Assembly: GCA_964059195.1 (NCBI GenBank)
Contig: CAXKWD010000007.1
Location: forward strand, 154,117,269-154,181,268
From: Ectobius pallidus
Taxonomy: Eukaryota > Arthropoda > Insecta > Blattodea > Ectobiidae
Length of the DNA: 64,000 nucleotides
Direction: 5' to 3'
Below the pieces are notes generated by a model, which was not told the origin of the DNA, made no database searches, and saw nothing but the letters and a program-made list of their open reading frames with translations. The position numbers were made by a program, and so were the translations under genes. Below are positions 44,508 through 55,345 of this stretch, in pieces; within the stretch, counting starts at the first letter, position 1; the number at the start of each line of letters is the position of its first letter.

Positions 44508-44632
44508 ATTTATTATCACTATTACATAGAATTGCAAATACAAATACAAATACAAATACATATTTATACAAGTAAAATAAAACAATTTTCAAAATTCAAA
44601 ATTAACTACAACTACTATTTCAAAAGAGTATT
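44508..44632 (+). repeat. RepA partial copy
   Basis: Repeated ACAAATACAAATACA words and ACATATTTATACAAGTAAA as in 296-400. Confidence 0.65.
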
Positions 44633-45061
44633 TACTAACTTTGATATCTACACGTATGCCATCATATGATGAAAAATTCCTATGAACTACAAAATTATGT
44701 CCCCATTGCAGTAACTCAGGTTGAAATATATCAGATGTGATCCATAAACATCACGATTTCTGATCTGGCGACTTCACTCCAGGGTAGAAATATGATACAG
44801 GGTATTAAGGTCCCACCATGACCCCAGACTCGCAAATTATCGTCATTTATTCTCTCTAATATACTACCATGAAGCAAGTCAATAACCCCAGGCTACGAGA
44901 TTTATCAGTTGAGGGTTTACATGCAAGATAGCGCCAATTTTTCATGCGCCCATCAAGTGAAGATATCGATGGCCTCAATGACCAGGGCAAGCATGGAAAA
45001 AGTAGTTCATACGTCTCTAAACGTATCTGCGATGGGTAAATAAAGCCATTAAAAATTCTGG
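44633..45061. other. No gene seen
   Basis: GTTTACATGCAAGAT at about 44916 also occurs at 1056, hinting at an old shared repeat. No coding signal. Confidence 0.4.
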
Positions 45062-45205
45062 CCACGGAGTCCTCCGGGAGGGACTTTAAGCTGGGGAGGG
45101 GGCCGTGACGTAGATTTACGGCACGTAAAAGAACTCCAAGCTTAATTAGAGCCTCTGGACAAAATTTGTCGGCCCTTTCACGTCCAAATAATACCTTAGT
45201 TTCCG
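45062..45205 (+). mobile_element. SINE-6 body, head lost
   Basis: GGAGGGACTTTAAGCTGGG, GTAGATTTACGGCACGTAAA and AATTAGAGCCTCTGGACA match the minus copy at 62174-62540. Confidence 0.75.
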
Positions 45206-45281
45206 GAGGGGGTCTTTAAACCAGCAAGCAGCAGTGGAGGATTCTCTTACGGAAAGAAGCTTGGCTTCTTGTCGTTGAGAC

Positions 45282-45549
45282 CAGAGGCGTAACGAGGGGG
45301 GTTGGGGGTTTGAACCCCCCCCCCAAATTGTTTTAAAAAAAGGAAAATTGTACAATTTGTTTAAGTCTGCTTATAAATTACTTAATACGAGTATAAAGCG
45401 TGGGAAGCTTAAAACTAGTTATTGTGCATCTTAATTTTTAAAATTTTCCGGGGGAGGACCCCCCGAACCCTCCTCTCCCTGGGGGGTATTCCATACCCCC
45501 CAGACATTATAACCCCCCCCCCCATATAGTCCACCTGGTTACGCCTATG
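45282..45549. mobile_element. hAT MITE, 268 bp, TSD GTTGAGAC
   Basis: Same family as 12108-12547, with a single internal unit. Ends CAGAGGCGTAAC and GTTACGCCTATG. Perfect 8-bp TSD GTTGAGAC at 45274-45281 and 45550-45557. Confidence 0.93.
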
Positions 45550-45796
45550 GTTGAGACCATTGTGTTTTCCATGCTGAGTTGATTTTTGTACGTATGTGTA
45601 GGCCTACAGAAAAGTCTGAATGGAGGGTAAGAATATCTGTGTATGAAAGATTTTTCTCTGTAGAGGCAGAATTTATACAAACATCTGACTGCAACGTAGT
45701 CAAGGCCTTCTCAATTCAGTAACAAGAATGGAATAAACCTATTGAGGCCGTGCTTTATTAATTCATTTGTCTTGAGTTGAAGTGTTTCCTACATAG
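45550..45796. other. TIR159 fragment
   Basis: ACAAACATCTGACTGCAACG...AGTCAAGGCC at 45672-45710 equals the internal block at 13965 and, inverted, at 56380. Otherwise unrecognised. Confidence 0.5.
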
Positions 45797-45804
45797 GCCT
45801 ATAT

Positions 45805-47025
45805 CACTGCCTTCTATATCTTACAAGCCATGATGCTTGAAATCTGGCAACACAGGAGGTAGTCCTATCTGTGGTGGTCTGTGGGAAGCATTTGAATACG
45901 TTTTTATTGCAGATCATTTTCTTCATCACAAATACTGACTTTATTTAGGACAAATCAGTAGGCCTATATTACATAGCCTATACTTGTGATGTGCATAATA
46001 ATGTAACGGGCGGTGACTCCACATATCTGAAGGAAATCGTAGTTTTCAGTGTCTCCTCATTATATGTTATGATGTCGCGTTTTTTCTTATATTATTGGTA
46101 ATAACCTCACTTATCCTGTTAGGCCTATGAGCTCTGTTATTTGACCCACAACAGAGTCATATTTTATTAAGCTACTACACTTCTCTGGGTCATTTTGTAC
46201 CACCACTGAACTAGTTGTCTCAGGTATAATATAACCTAGAACACTGATATCTATCTTCTTGTCACATGCACTTTGTGGAAGACTATGCCCATGACTGTCA
46301 CTGAAAAGAATAACTTTGCCTGATTCCTTGGAAGCACTCGACTTTCCGTTATTTGCTGTCTAAAAATCATCCATTCGTTCATCCTTGGCTCCAGTGGTGA
46401 ACTGTGTTGATTCGACAGGTTAAGGTTTGAATCCCGTTCATTGGCTTCACCAAACTGTAGGAAAACGCTGAATCGATTTTCTAGTAGTAATATTGGGAGA
46501 ATAGGAGATTGCATATACTACGATTTGGCGTCTACCAGATTGAGATGAATTAGGCCTACTGTGAACAGCTTGATATTTTGATAAAAGTTCACACCAGTAA
46601 AAGTGATTATATTTCTCTTCAATTCTTCTTTAATACCAGTCAATTCTTCCTGAAGGACACTAATATCATACCGTACCTCTCTCTTGTATTCGTTTGTAGA
46701 TGGTAATAGCTGATAAACATGAAAATATTCTATGAAAAACTATTCTCTGGTGTACTCAGGTAAAGGTGACGGTGTATATAAATATCTCATTTTGTACACG
46801 GTTTTTACCTTCTCTATGCTCTCCAGTTGCTCTTCAGGTGTGTCCAGATGTTCTCTAAACCATAGGCGATGATGACTGGGATTACTTTAAGCTGAAATAT
46901 GCTTAATTTGCGATGATTCTGATAGAGTTCATTGCTTTATTTACGGCGTGTTGATAGCCGATAGGACTACCGATGCGATGTTTCCAGATTTAACAACATG
47001 GCTTGTAAGAAATAAAGAAGGCAGT
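45805..47025. mobile_element. hAT-like element, 1221 bp, TSD GCCTATAT, carrying a gene remnant
   Basis: Ends CACTGCCTTC and GAAGGCAGT. Imperfect ~70-bp TIRs continue through TCTTACAAGCCATG and GGTAGTCCTATC. 8-bp TSD GCCTATAT at 45797-45804 and 47026-47033. No hAT transposase, but the interior carries the broken minus-strand gene at 46111-46862, so it is either a cargo-bearing derivative or a captured gene. Confidence 0.85.
46111..46862 (-). pseudogene. Broken SGNH-hydrolase-like ORF with coiled-coil start
   Basis: Minus-strand pieces in order: FREHLDTPEEQLESIEK, ending at a GTAAAA donor-like site (about 46811); after an acceptor-like TTTATCAG (about 46698), LLPSTNEYKREVRYD and SVLQEELTGIKEELKRN (heptad-like, coiled coil); a linker with NRFSVF; then, after a frameshift near 46350, GKVILFSDSHGHSLP and ending TELIGLTG with a stop at 46111-46113. 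SDSHG corresponds to block I (GDSH) of SGNH/GDSL hydrolase-like proteins, often found next to coiled coils in insect transposon-associated proteins. The GGTND block III is not found. Frameshift and stops make it a pseudogene; the intron reading is inference. Confidence 0.5.
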
Positions 47026-47048
47026 GCCTATATGCGTTACAGACGATG

Positions 47049-47423
47049 CTAGCAAGTGACACACCGTAAGTCAGAATTTGAGAAGTTTACACATAAAAAA
47101 TCACGATTATTTTTATCTAAGTTGCATGTTGTCAGTGAAAAGTTCGGAATTAAACATGACTGACAGAACAAAGAGAAACGAAATGAAGTGGAGTAGCAAT
47201 TGAATGTGGATAACCTGTTGATCCTTTCCAAAAGAGCCCTGTGATTAAGCAAAGCTTCATAAGATTCCAGACAATTCCGATATCGAATTTCTATAGTTTC
47301 CCTTAGTTTTCCAATTATAAACGAATCTTTACAATTCCGTTGAGTTTGCTGCACAGATACAAAAGATAACTCTGTGTATTGTATCTCAAGTTTTAAGTTG
47401 AACGAATTGAGACTAGATAACAC
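47049..47423 (-). other. 124-codon open frame, unrecognised
   Basis: Longest minus-strand frame outside recognised elements in this part. Cysteine-containing (LFCQSC, TTCNLD, LRCVTC). I recognise no domain; codon pattern is not clearly coding, and no splice context or start context supports it. Abuts the hAT-like element TSD. Confidence 0.2.
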
Positions 47424-48217
47424 AAAGTCCCAAATCAGTAACTTTTAAATTGCTATATTCTCTTCACTGACACTGTGATGATTAATTCCTTTGCTTTACC
47501 CCTTTTTCGGAATAACTTTTAAGCATGGATTTTCTTAATTAGTGGGTAGGCCAACAAAAACATCTTTCCAACATTATTAATATAGTAAAAGAGAACTACA
47601 GATTGCAAGCTGCTACTGATTACAGATCTGAAGATGGTCTCTTAATTCTGAAACATATGTCTTATCCTTTTTTGGTAAATTACATTATTTTAAATGGGTT
47701 TCTCAATAGTTCAAGTGAAAATATATAATTTACGTTAAACTGCAGATAGCATTCGCTACTTCGGTAAGAATGCAAAACTGTGAACCATGCAACTCGATAT
47801 GCAGCCTGCATCCAGGTAGTACGATTCGCATGATATGTACTTCGGTGTGAATGCTCACTAAACACTTTCAAAAATACAATAAAATACAAAATAGTTGTAA
47901 TAATAGTACATTATAGAACGAGCTTATAACGATATTTAATAAGATGCGAGTACGTTGCTTATGAAATGAGCGAAGCAAGTATAATAATTTTCATACAGGA
48001 GTCATAATTACCATTAGGCCTATAGGAAAGATGCTTTCTACGAAGATTCGAACAAGACGTGGAATTAACCCTATATTAATAATAATGAATCTCCCTTTAT
48101 TTTAACCCTATTTTGCTACATAGCATGTTAGGGCTATAGTTAATACATAATGAAACAAAACTTACTTCCTAGCAATAAAAGATACAATGAGTGTAAACTT
48201 GAAATTAACTACTAGGC
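47424..48217. other. No gene seen; hammerhead-like word
   Basis: Plus-strand CTGAAGATGGTCTC...CTGAAAC at 47628-47654 is a weak counterpart of the 24.3-kb fold. AGTACATTATAGAACGAGC at 47907 resembles 7151. Otherwise nothing. Confidence 0.35.
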
Positions 48218-48231
48218 TTATCTGTCATCCA

Positions 48232-48441
48232 AGTGAAGTGATCCCTATACAGGCCATGGAGGCCCAGAGGGTTCCAGGAGGTTGAGGCTCCTAGATTTTG
48301 GACATTCGGCACTTGAAGGTGGTAAGGTTGTCAGCCCTACGCACCGGCCGCCTTTACCCCCAGGATTGCTCCTGGTACTCATTTCTGTTAGAGGCTGAGT
48401 CGACCCCAGGGCCATAGTGCCACCAGAAGGATTAGGCCAAT
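48232..48441 (-). mobile_element. SINE-4, 5'-truncated, perfect 14-bp TSD
   Basis: Body as in 25004-25308, lacking the tRNA-like head. Flanked by TTATCTGTCATCCA at 48218-48231 and 48442-48455. The short 3' tail is GATCACTTCACTTG on the minus strand. Confidence 0.92.
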
Positions 48442-48654
48442 TTATCTGTCATCCAGCTAATATAAAACTATAAAAACTTAAGGGCTATAGTAGAATACAG
48501 AGCATATACAGAACAATATTATTTCTAGCAGAAAGGCTTACGTTGAGTGCAAGCTGACAAACTACTAATATTACTACCCTAATATAAACTATTGAATTGA
48601 TACTAAGATAAGAAACTGTTTTAAACTATATTATATTATTTGGCGAGTCTGAAT

Positions 48655-49268
48655 TTATCACACAATATATAGGCTATGTCGGACTGCGGAGAAAACAACT
48701 AGCTCAATTATAAGGCCGATAGTTTATTTCTTGCTGCCTTATTCTGTAAATTTTGTGAATTTTCAGTTTTTCTTCCAATTTGTTTAGTCCTTTTCATACA
48801 AATTTAAGACGAGCGACTGTATCCTACAGGGTACATGATCAATTTAAAGGATAACTATTTCTCACACAGTATATAATTCCATGTCGGAATGCGAAGAAAA
48901 CCACTAACTCAATGACAAGGCCGATGGTTTATTTCTTGCTGCCTTATTCTGTAATTTTTGCGAATCTTCAGTTTTTTTTTTCAATTTTTTTACTCCTTTT
49001 AATACAAATTTAAGAGGAACGACTGAATGCTGTAGGGTATATGATCAATTTAAAGGATAACAATTTCTCACACAGTATATAACTCTATGTCGGACTGCGA
49101 AGAAAACTACTAACTCAATGACAAGGCCGACAGTTTATTTCTTGCTGCCTTATTCTGTAATTTTTGTGAGTCTTCAGTTTTTCTTCCAATTTCTTTTTAG
49201 TCCTTTTAATACAAATTTAAGAACAACGACCGTATCCTATAGGGTACATGATCACTTTAAAGGTTAAC
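48655..49268 (+). repeat. RepV, three tandem ~205-bp units
   Basis: Units start TCACACAATATATAG (48655), TTCTCACACAGTATATA (48859) and again 49065. Each contains TGTCGGACTGCG-AAGAAAAC, GCTGCCTTATTCTGTAA and ATACAAATTTAAGA. A lone unit is at 36610-36780. Confidence 0.88.
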
Positions 49269-49534
49269 TCAGCTAAGCAAAATAAAACATAATTAATAGG
49301 CTACTATTAATACCATTCACGGTTACAAGCGACACATACTAATGAAACATTTAACCAAGTTTAATATGGTTTTGGGTTATCCGATGATTGGCTTCTTAAA
49401 AAACCAATGCTGTTTTACAGAATTCAAAACATTTAATATATTATTTAAAACCTCGTGATTAATTATTACCTCAGTACTTACATGAGCTTTATTTAATGTT
49501 TGTGTTTATGTTCACCTCTGTTTATTTTTCTGTT
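49269..49534. other. No gene seen
   Basis: AT-rich spacer. Confidence 0.45.
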
Positions 49535-49848
49535 TCAGTTGTGTTTATACTCCTTTTAGCTACGAGGCCATGTCAGGAGTTCGGGATCCGTGTCTGTACA
49601 GTAGAGTAAGCCATGGAACTATTGATTATCAATTGTTTCTATTGTTAGTGTATTTTATGGAGTAAATTTCAACTGAAATTAATTTAAATGGATATGATAC
49701 AGAATGAAATGTCGAGGATGATTCATGGTATGTAAATATCCAATTCGGCATTTGCCTTTACCACTGGGAAAACCACGAAAAAAAACCATGTCAAATTGGC
49801 CGGCCTCGGGATTTGAACCTGGGACCTCCCGAATACGGTTTATTATCA
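49535..49848 (-). mobile_element. SINE-1, minus strand
   Basis: B-box GGTTCAAATCC with CGGGAGGTCCCA upstream and GGCCAATTTGACATGG downstream, then the long body (CATACCATGAATCATC, CAGTTGAAATTTACTCC). Near-copy of 5110-5435. Confidence 0.8.
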
Positions 49849-49942
49849 CATTTAAAAATATATTTTAACTCATAAAATACGTATATTGTAACTATAGCCC
49901 TAGCATACCTATTGCTATTATTAGTGGCATTATTACTATTAT

Positions 49943-50235
49943 TGACCGCAGGCGTGGTCTTGTGGCTAGCGTCGCTGACTAGAGATCCATCGGCCCGGGT
50001 TCGATTTTTCTGAGGTAGGGAGGTCTGGTAGGGTGCACTCAGCTTCGTGATTCAAATTGAGGAGTTACTTGATACAGAAGTAGCGGCTCCGGTCATGGAA
50101 ACCACCATTAACGGCCGTGGGTGTCGGCATGCTGACCACATGCCCCCCAATCCTGCAATTTGCCTATGGTAGATGACGCAGCGGTTGGGTGGTAGGCCTT
50201 GTCCCTCCAGGGATGTTAGTGCCACTGAGTTAGTA
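49943..50235 (+). mobile_element. SINE-3, plus strand, head intact
   Basis: Head GGCGTGGTCTTGTGGCTAGC and GGGTTCGAT, then body AGGGAGGTCTGGTAGGGTGC...GTTGGGTGGTAGGCC. Complement of 40128-40436. Confidence 0.85.
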
Positions 50236-50325
50236 GTTATTACTATTATTATTACTACTATTATTAGTGGTATAATTAGTATTGTTATTACTACTGTTAT
50301 TGTTATTATTATATTGGTAGGCATG
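50236..50325 (+). repeat. Imperfect (ATT)n repeat
   Basis: ATTATTACTA-type triplets with point changes, directly 3' of SINE-3 and probably grown from its tail. Confidence 0.7.
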
Positions 50326-50649
50326 ATAATGTATTCTCGCTAGTAGAATTCAACGCAGAATTGCTGCATTTGGTAGAAGTGTTGATGCTGCCGCGGTGCA
50401 CAATCCCTAATTAACCATGTCGTGGAGAATCGATCTCTGGACTCGGGGGAGTTGAAGACAATGCTTATGGTTAATTATCCCTATTAACTAGTTCTGAGGC
50501 AGTTGCGGTTGTAGAACTGCACAACTCGCCTGGCTCGTTGGGGGTTCTGCCCACAAACGGGAAAAGATTTTTTTTTTTTATGAAATGATCATATCGGAGA
50601 CACAGTCCGTGTATTTAGAGTGCCTTATAGGCTATTAAGGTTTAGCCAT
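50326..50649. other. No gene seen
   Basis: No recognised feature. Confidence 0.4.
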
Positions 50650-51962
50650 ATTGAATTTTAAAAAGTATGGAAAGATTTTTCGGATTTTTTGGGGGTTAAA
50701 AAATTTTTTTTTAGCTTTTTGAAATTTTGCCGTCGGTTACAAGCTAAAATGTTGCTCATCAGGATGTGGGTAAAAAATGAATGTGTGTACAGTGAATCAG
50801 TGAGTCAGGTGAGAAGAAATTGTTCATGCCCAGGGCCCTGTTTCATAGAACTTGCTAATAGTATTAGTTAATATTATTAGGACTCATAGTATTATTTATT
50901 TGTTAACAAAATCTTTGTTTCATAGAGATATGAACACTACTCATGAAATCTCTTCACTAATATTATTAGTTCATTAGTCAGCTGATTGATTTGGAGGTTA
51001 TGTCTGGATTGTTGTTTGTGTTTTTTCCCATCTTAGATTTTTGTCAATACTATTTCAAAGCAGCACGGCCTACATATAAGTTATCTTCACAAATGTAAAA
51101 TATAATAACTAGTTCTAAGAAATGAATAAATCTTCCAGGCACTTATTCAAGATAGCAGTAGGCTTATGTACTAAAATCTAACCTCAGATCCTAAAAACTT
51201 GTTATAACAAAATTCCTTTCATAGCGTATGTAAGTTTTTTCTAAATTGATAATTAAATCAGTGTAATGAGAATAGGTTTGTGAGAATGGGTTTGAGTGTG
51301 ATGAGAATGGGTTTGAGAATAACTTAATAGCCCAAATACACTTACAGAAAAACACCTAATATTATCAGTAAATTTTATTAGTTCTGGAGTCTATGAAACA
51401 GTTTAGGCCTACTAATAATATTAGCAATATTTACTAATAATTTAGAGCGATGAACTCATAACTTATATTATTAGAAAATATTCTTATGAAACAGAACACT
51501 AATAATAACTAATATTATTATGTATTTTCTAATAATATGAGTGTAACTTAAAGGTCCTATGAAACAGGGCCCAGGGTAGAGAAAGTTATGTGATGCATCA
51601 CACCCGGTATTTATTTACGTGGATTTCATTCTCCGTTATTGATTTACGGAAATTATTTCTATCACTAGCATGTCTAATTATTTCTCAAAGCCCAGTGTAC
51701 TGCAACTTCCAAAGCCCTATGTGAACACTGCAAACAATATTGTTGTCATGAGAGCAGAGACTTCAAAGCTGCGTCCCCCATTTTAAAGGTGTTTTTAGGG
51801 GTAAAAAAATTAAAAATCAACTATTTAGAATTTTCCATCGGTTATATGATAAAAGCTACATCTGTGCCAAATTTCAAGTTTCTAGCTCATCTGGAAGTGG
51901 GTAAAAATTAATTTCAGTCAGTCAGCCAGTCAGTGAGCCATGTTATATTATAGGGATATATT
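50650..51962 (-). mobile_element. Hel-3 Helitron-like fragments around an inserted element
   Basis: 50650-50828 (GGGGGTTAAAAAA, GTTACAAGCTAAAATG, CAGTGAATCAGTGAGTCAG) and 51577-51962 (AGAGAAAGTTATGTGATG to CAGTCAGTCAGCCAG and GGGATATA) match 20800-21455. On the minus strand the right piece starts TCCCTATAATATAAC followed by CTGACTGGCTGACTG, Helitron-5'-like. Confidence 0.55.
50836..51569. mobile_element. 734-bp TIR element, TSD CCCAGGG
   Basis: Ends CCCTGTTTCATAGAAC and GGTCCTATGAAACAGGG. Flanked by CCCAGGG at 50829-50835 and 51570-51576; the uninterrupted word CCAGGGTAGAGAAAG is seen at 19308. Interior full of ACTAATAATATTAG words. Superfamily uncertain (7-8 bp TSD). Confidence 0.8.
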
Positions 51963-52054
51963 ACTCAACTCATTATGCACATTACCGTTGTCATGGTGAC
52001 AAAAATTAATTATTATTCATCTTCCACAGGATGTGTTGTGTGTAAAGCATTCCT

Positions 52055-52395
52055 TTATACGGATCGGAAACATGGATACTAAGAAAAATGGAGAATAAAT
52101 GCATGGAAAATTTAAAGTGGACTAAGTCTCAGATGAAGAAGACCTAAGAGGAGTAAAAGCAAAGAGATGAATCTTGAACCCAGTTCTTCGTAGGAAAGCA
52201 AATAGGATACGTCACATCTTGAGAATCAATGTTTGCTTCGTTAGTCATCGAAGGAAAGTTGGAAGGATCTCCAGGTCTTGGAAGAAGAAGAATCCAGCCG
52301 ATTTTAAGGAGGAAAGCAAATACGGGCTACCGGAAGTGGAAGCAAAGGATAGGAGGAAAAGGAGAGCGAAATTTGCGGACCTAAACATTTAACCA
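52055..52395 (+). pseudogene. Second LINE family, RT C-terminal remnant
   Basis: LYGSETWILRKMENK at about 52070 is the conserved post-RT motif LYGSETW..RK. After a stop, LRRKANRIRHILRIN (52180-52225) is the GH-RM equivalent, followed by frameshifted remnants of the R-G-R-R region. Ends in an (ATA)n tail at 52396-52422. Different from the IFGPKRD family. Confidence 0.7.
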
Positions 52396-52424
52396 TAATA
52401 ATAATAATAATAATAATAATAAAT

Positions 52425-52502
52425 GCCATCGATCTGCTGATCACGCTACCTTGGGCACAAACAGTCAACGCCATACTGACGGCGCCACCAAAGTCAACCT
52501 AT
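52425..52502 (-). repeat. SINE-7 head fragment
   Basis: Minus strand GGTGGCGCCGTCAGTATGGC and GATCGATGGC correspond to the head at 16510-16575. Confidence 0.4.
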
Positions 52503-52649
52503 CTTTTTTCTGTATATTTTCCCTCGAGAAGTAGTGATGAACTATATTCAATGTAACCACACGCAGAAGAACTCCTGGAGAAAGTTTGTGATCACCGCGG
52601 ATTAAAAAATAGTTATTTATGAAAGAAGTGGTAGAAACGTTCTTCTGTG

Positions 52650-52925
52650 AGGGTCGCCCAGAAAGTAATGCACCACATTTTCTTCAATTATTAAAAGAAA
52701 TAAAAATAAAAATAAATTATTTATTGAACACAATGAAACTTACACACAAGAAAGAATGATGTTTCTTCTACATTTCCTATTTTTCCACGTAATCTCCGTC
52801 CCGTTCTATGGCCTTCCTCCAGCGAGACACAAGGGTGTGCATGGCCTGTTGGTACTACTCCTTGTTCTGGTCACGAAGCCATTTCTGCACTTTTCTATTA
52901 CAATCCTGGACAAGAACGTACTTTG
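52650..52925 (-). pseudogene. Mariner transposase C-terminal remnant with TIR
   Basis: Plus-strand GGGTCGCCCAGAAAGTAAT at about 52650 is a mariner-type terminus. Minus strand encodes KVQKWLRDQNKE, stop, YQQAMHTLVSRWRKAIE and RDGDYVEK with stop, the usual transposase C-terminus. Only the last ~40 residues remain. Confidence 0.75.
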
Positions 52926-53088
52926 CGATTAGGTATGTTTGTGAAACGAGCTCCTAAGAGCGAATGTAGCAATGACTAGAAAGCTTTTCAGCCACCAAGT
53001 GACTATATTTGCGGATACCGTGAGAAATAAAACATTTAAAAATACGCAATGAATTAGAACACTCTCAATTTTTATGAAACTGAATGGA

Positions 53089-53739
53089 CGAGGACCGTCC
53101 ACAAAGTAAATTTCTCTAGGGGCATTTACACAAACAAAACAAAATTTCATGGAAATGTTTATTGCAACAGATAGGCCTGTAGCAAGTGTTCAGCTATTTT
53201 TCAACATATTCGCCACAGGAATGGAGACATTTATCATATCGTGGGACCAACTTTTGAACACTTGTGACATAGAAGTCTGCCGCCTGGGATTTGAACCACT
53301 GTGTGACAACCATATCCGCTTCTCTGTCATTTATTGAGGTTTAGAAAAAGATGGAAATCACTGGGAGCTAGGTTCGGGCTCTAAGGTGGATGTTGAAACA
53401 TATCCAAGCTCAACTGGTACAGAAGACTTACTGGGAGGTGTTGAAGTCTCCATCCTACAGCTCGGACTGCGCCCCCAGAAATTTTCATCTGTTCCTACAC
53501 CTCAAGAAATGACAGTGAATGAAAGAGAATGGTAGAGATTGACAGAGAAGCGGAGAAGGTTATCATACAATGGTTCAAATCCCAGGCGGAAAACTTCTAT
53601 GACAAATGTATTCAAAAGTTGCTCCCATGTTATGACAAATGTCTCAATTCCGGTGGCGAATATGTTCTAAATAGCTGAATACTTGCTGTATCTATTGCAA
53701 TAAATATTTCCATGAAACTTACTTTGTGTATGTCCCCCG
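53089..53739 (+). mobile_element. Palindromic mariner remnant, 651 bp
   Basis: Right arm (53430-53739) encodes the transposase C-terminus: SSDCAPRNFHLFLHLKK (third catalytic D region), then AENFYDKCIQKLLPCYDKC and LNSGGEYV. Left arm (53089-53400) is its reverse complement. Centre is only ~25 bp. Ends CGAGGACCGTCCACAAAGTAA and the complement of ACACAAAGTAAG...CCCCCG. First two catalytic D regions absent. Confidence 0.85.
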
Positions 53740-53837
53740 TATTTAATAATGTGCAAATACTTTTAATTAAAAGAATATTTTCCATGTGACTAAAACTATT
53801 AGTTGGTAACCCTGGAATGTTATAATTTTATACCACA

Positions 53838-54259
53838 ATGCCCGGTTTCTACAAACTTGTGAATTACCTATGGGAAAATTATCCATGGATAAATTAGTCC
53901 CATTTCGACCACAATGATATAATGAGCAAGGCCTTGGAGTTGTACAGTTAATTTAATTCAGAAGGCTTTGATTCTCATTGTTATTGATCCTACAAAGAGG
54001 TTAAATTTTATCCAGCCATCCATGGAAGGATAAATTAACCCGAAGATTTGCCCTTGGAAAGATCTAGCCCGAGTTTGTAGGAACATTTCTTCTGTCATTT
54101 TCATATTTACCCAGAGGACATTTATCTAGAAACTCGTCACAAGTGTATGTGATTGCTATCTTTAAATTATTTGTGTTTGTGTGATGTTATTCTTGTGTAA
54201 ATTCTGTCCATTGGGTAATTTACCCATAGGTAATTCGCGAGTTTATAGAAACCGGCCAT
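53838..54259. mobile_element. MITE-I, 422 bp
   Basis: Ends ATGCCCGGTTTCTAC and GTTTATAGAAACCGGCCAT. Internal sequence is the reverse orientation of 21000-21420. Confidence 0.85.
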
Positions 54260-54899
54260 TAGTGGCATAATTTTATCCTGTTAATTAATATCATGCACCG
54301 TTAGAAGTGCTTCTTTTGCCTTCAACTGTATAAAAAACGTATTTTCGCTTGGTACCATGTGTGTTAACGATCAAGTCTCAACAGCCAATACTTCACTTTT
54401 TCCCATATAGTCGTAAAAGAAAAGTCAGGAATCGTAATGCACGCCATCGGAGACATTCGCACTTCGTTTGTTTTCTGCAATAATGTGACAGGTTCCAATG
54501 ACAGATGTTCATTTATTTAAGTGTGAAGATTGTGGATTCTGTCGTCACGTCTGCTAGAGACATCTGCATGATGATCCGCGTATTACAAGCAAACAGTGGT
54601 GGCTCGTGAACTGCATATCATCAACTGTAGACCGACGTGGATTCAAACGAAAGTCAGTGTATAGGAAGAGTATAGTAAATTTAGAACGCATAAATTTTAC
54701 GCAATGTATTCTGCACTTATCACAGAATATTTTAAAGTTTTTTTTTATTATTATTATCCCATTTTTCACCAAAAATACCGTCGTGTCCCCTTATTTCAGA
54801 TTGGGAATCTTATTCTTCTTTCCTTGTGTTTTATCTCCCCCTTGTAGGCACATTTACGCGGTCCACCCCGCCCGGGGTTTATACACACTTGTTTGACAA
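54260..54899. other. No gene seen
   Basis: Overlapping open frames at 54554-54896 on both strands show no motif. Confidence 0.4.
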
Positions 54900-55010
54900 C
54901 ATAGAGATAGATATATATGCATTCATGAACCACATATTATTATCTCTGTTGGACATTACATGTGAATATTGTAGGAAAAAAATTCAAATCCCAGTGTCAG
55001 ATGAATTGTT
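54900..55010 (-). mobile_element. SINE-2, flipped and truncated head
   Basis: Body on the minus strand (complement of GCATTCATGAACCACATAT...TTGGACATTACATG). The residual head TTCAAATCCCAGTGTCAG is on the plus strand, again opposite to the body as at 5996. Confidence 0.6.
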
Positions 55011-55034
55011 CTCCTGTAATATTCTCAAAGACAT

Positions 55035-55345
55035 TGAAGTCCTCTCCGGATGAGTGATCAGCCCATTGCCAGGGCCACCTCTGAGACAACACATAGGACA
55101 ATACACACCAGTCACACACACACACACACTCATTCTGAACAAGGCGTGGAGGGGAGGAAGATGATAATGACGGCCAGATGATATCCGGGGGCCACAAGGG
55201 CCCAAAGTTGTCCGACATTCGTCTCAAAGGCGAGGGAAAACCCCGGAAAAAAAACATAACTAAGTAACTTGTCCCGACTAGGAATCGAACCCGGGCCTCG
55301 TTCCTCTCATATATCCCCTGCGCCACTGTGATGAGTTGGGAAGCT
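55035..55345 (-). mobile_element. SINE-8, tRNA-derived
   Basis: Minus strand: ATCACAGTGGCGCAGGGG (A-box region), GGGTTCGATTCC (B-box), then GGGGTTTTCCCTCG and a body with a GTGTGTGTGTGTG tract at 55115-55131. Body shares GGGGTTTTTC-like words with SINE-5. Confidence 0.7.
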
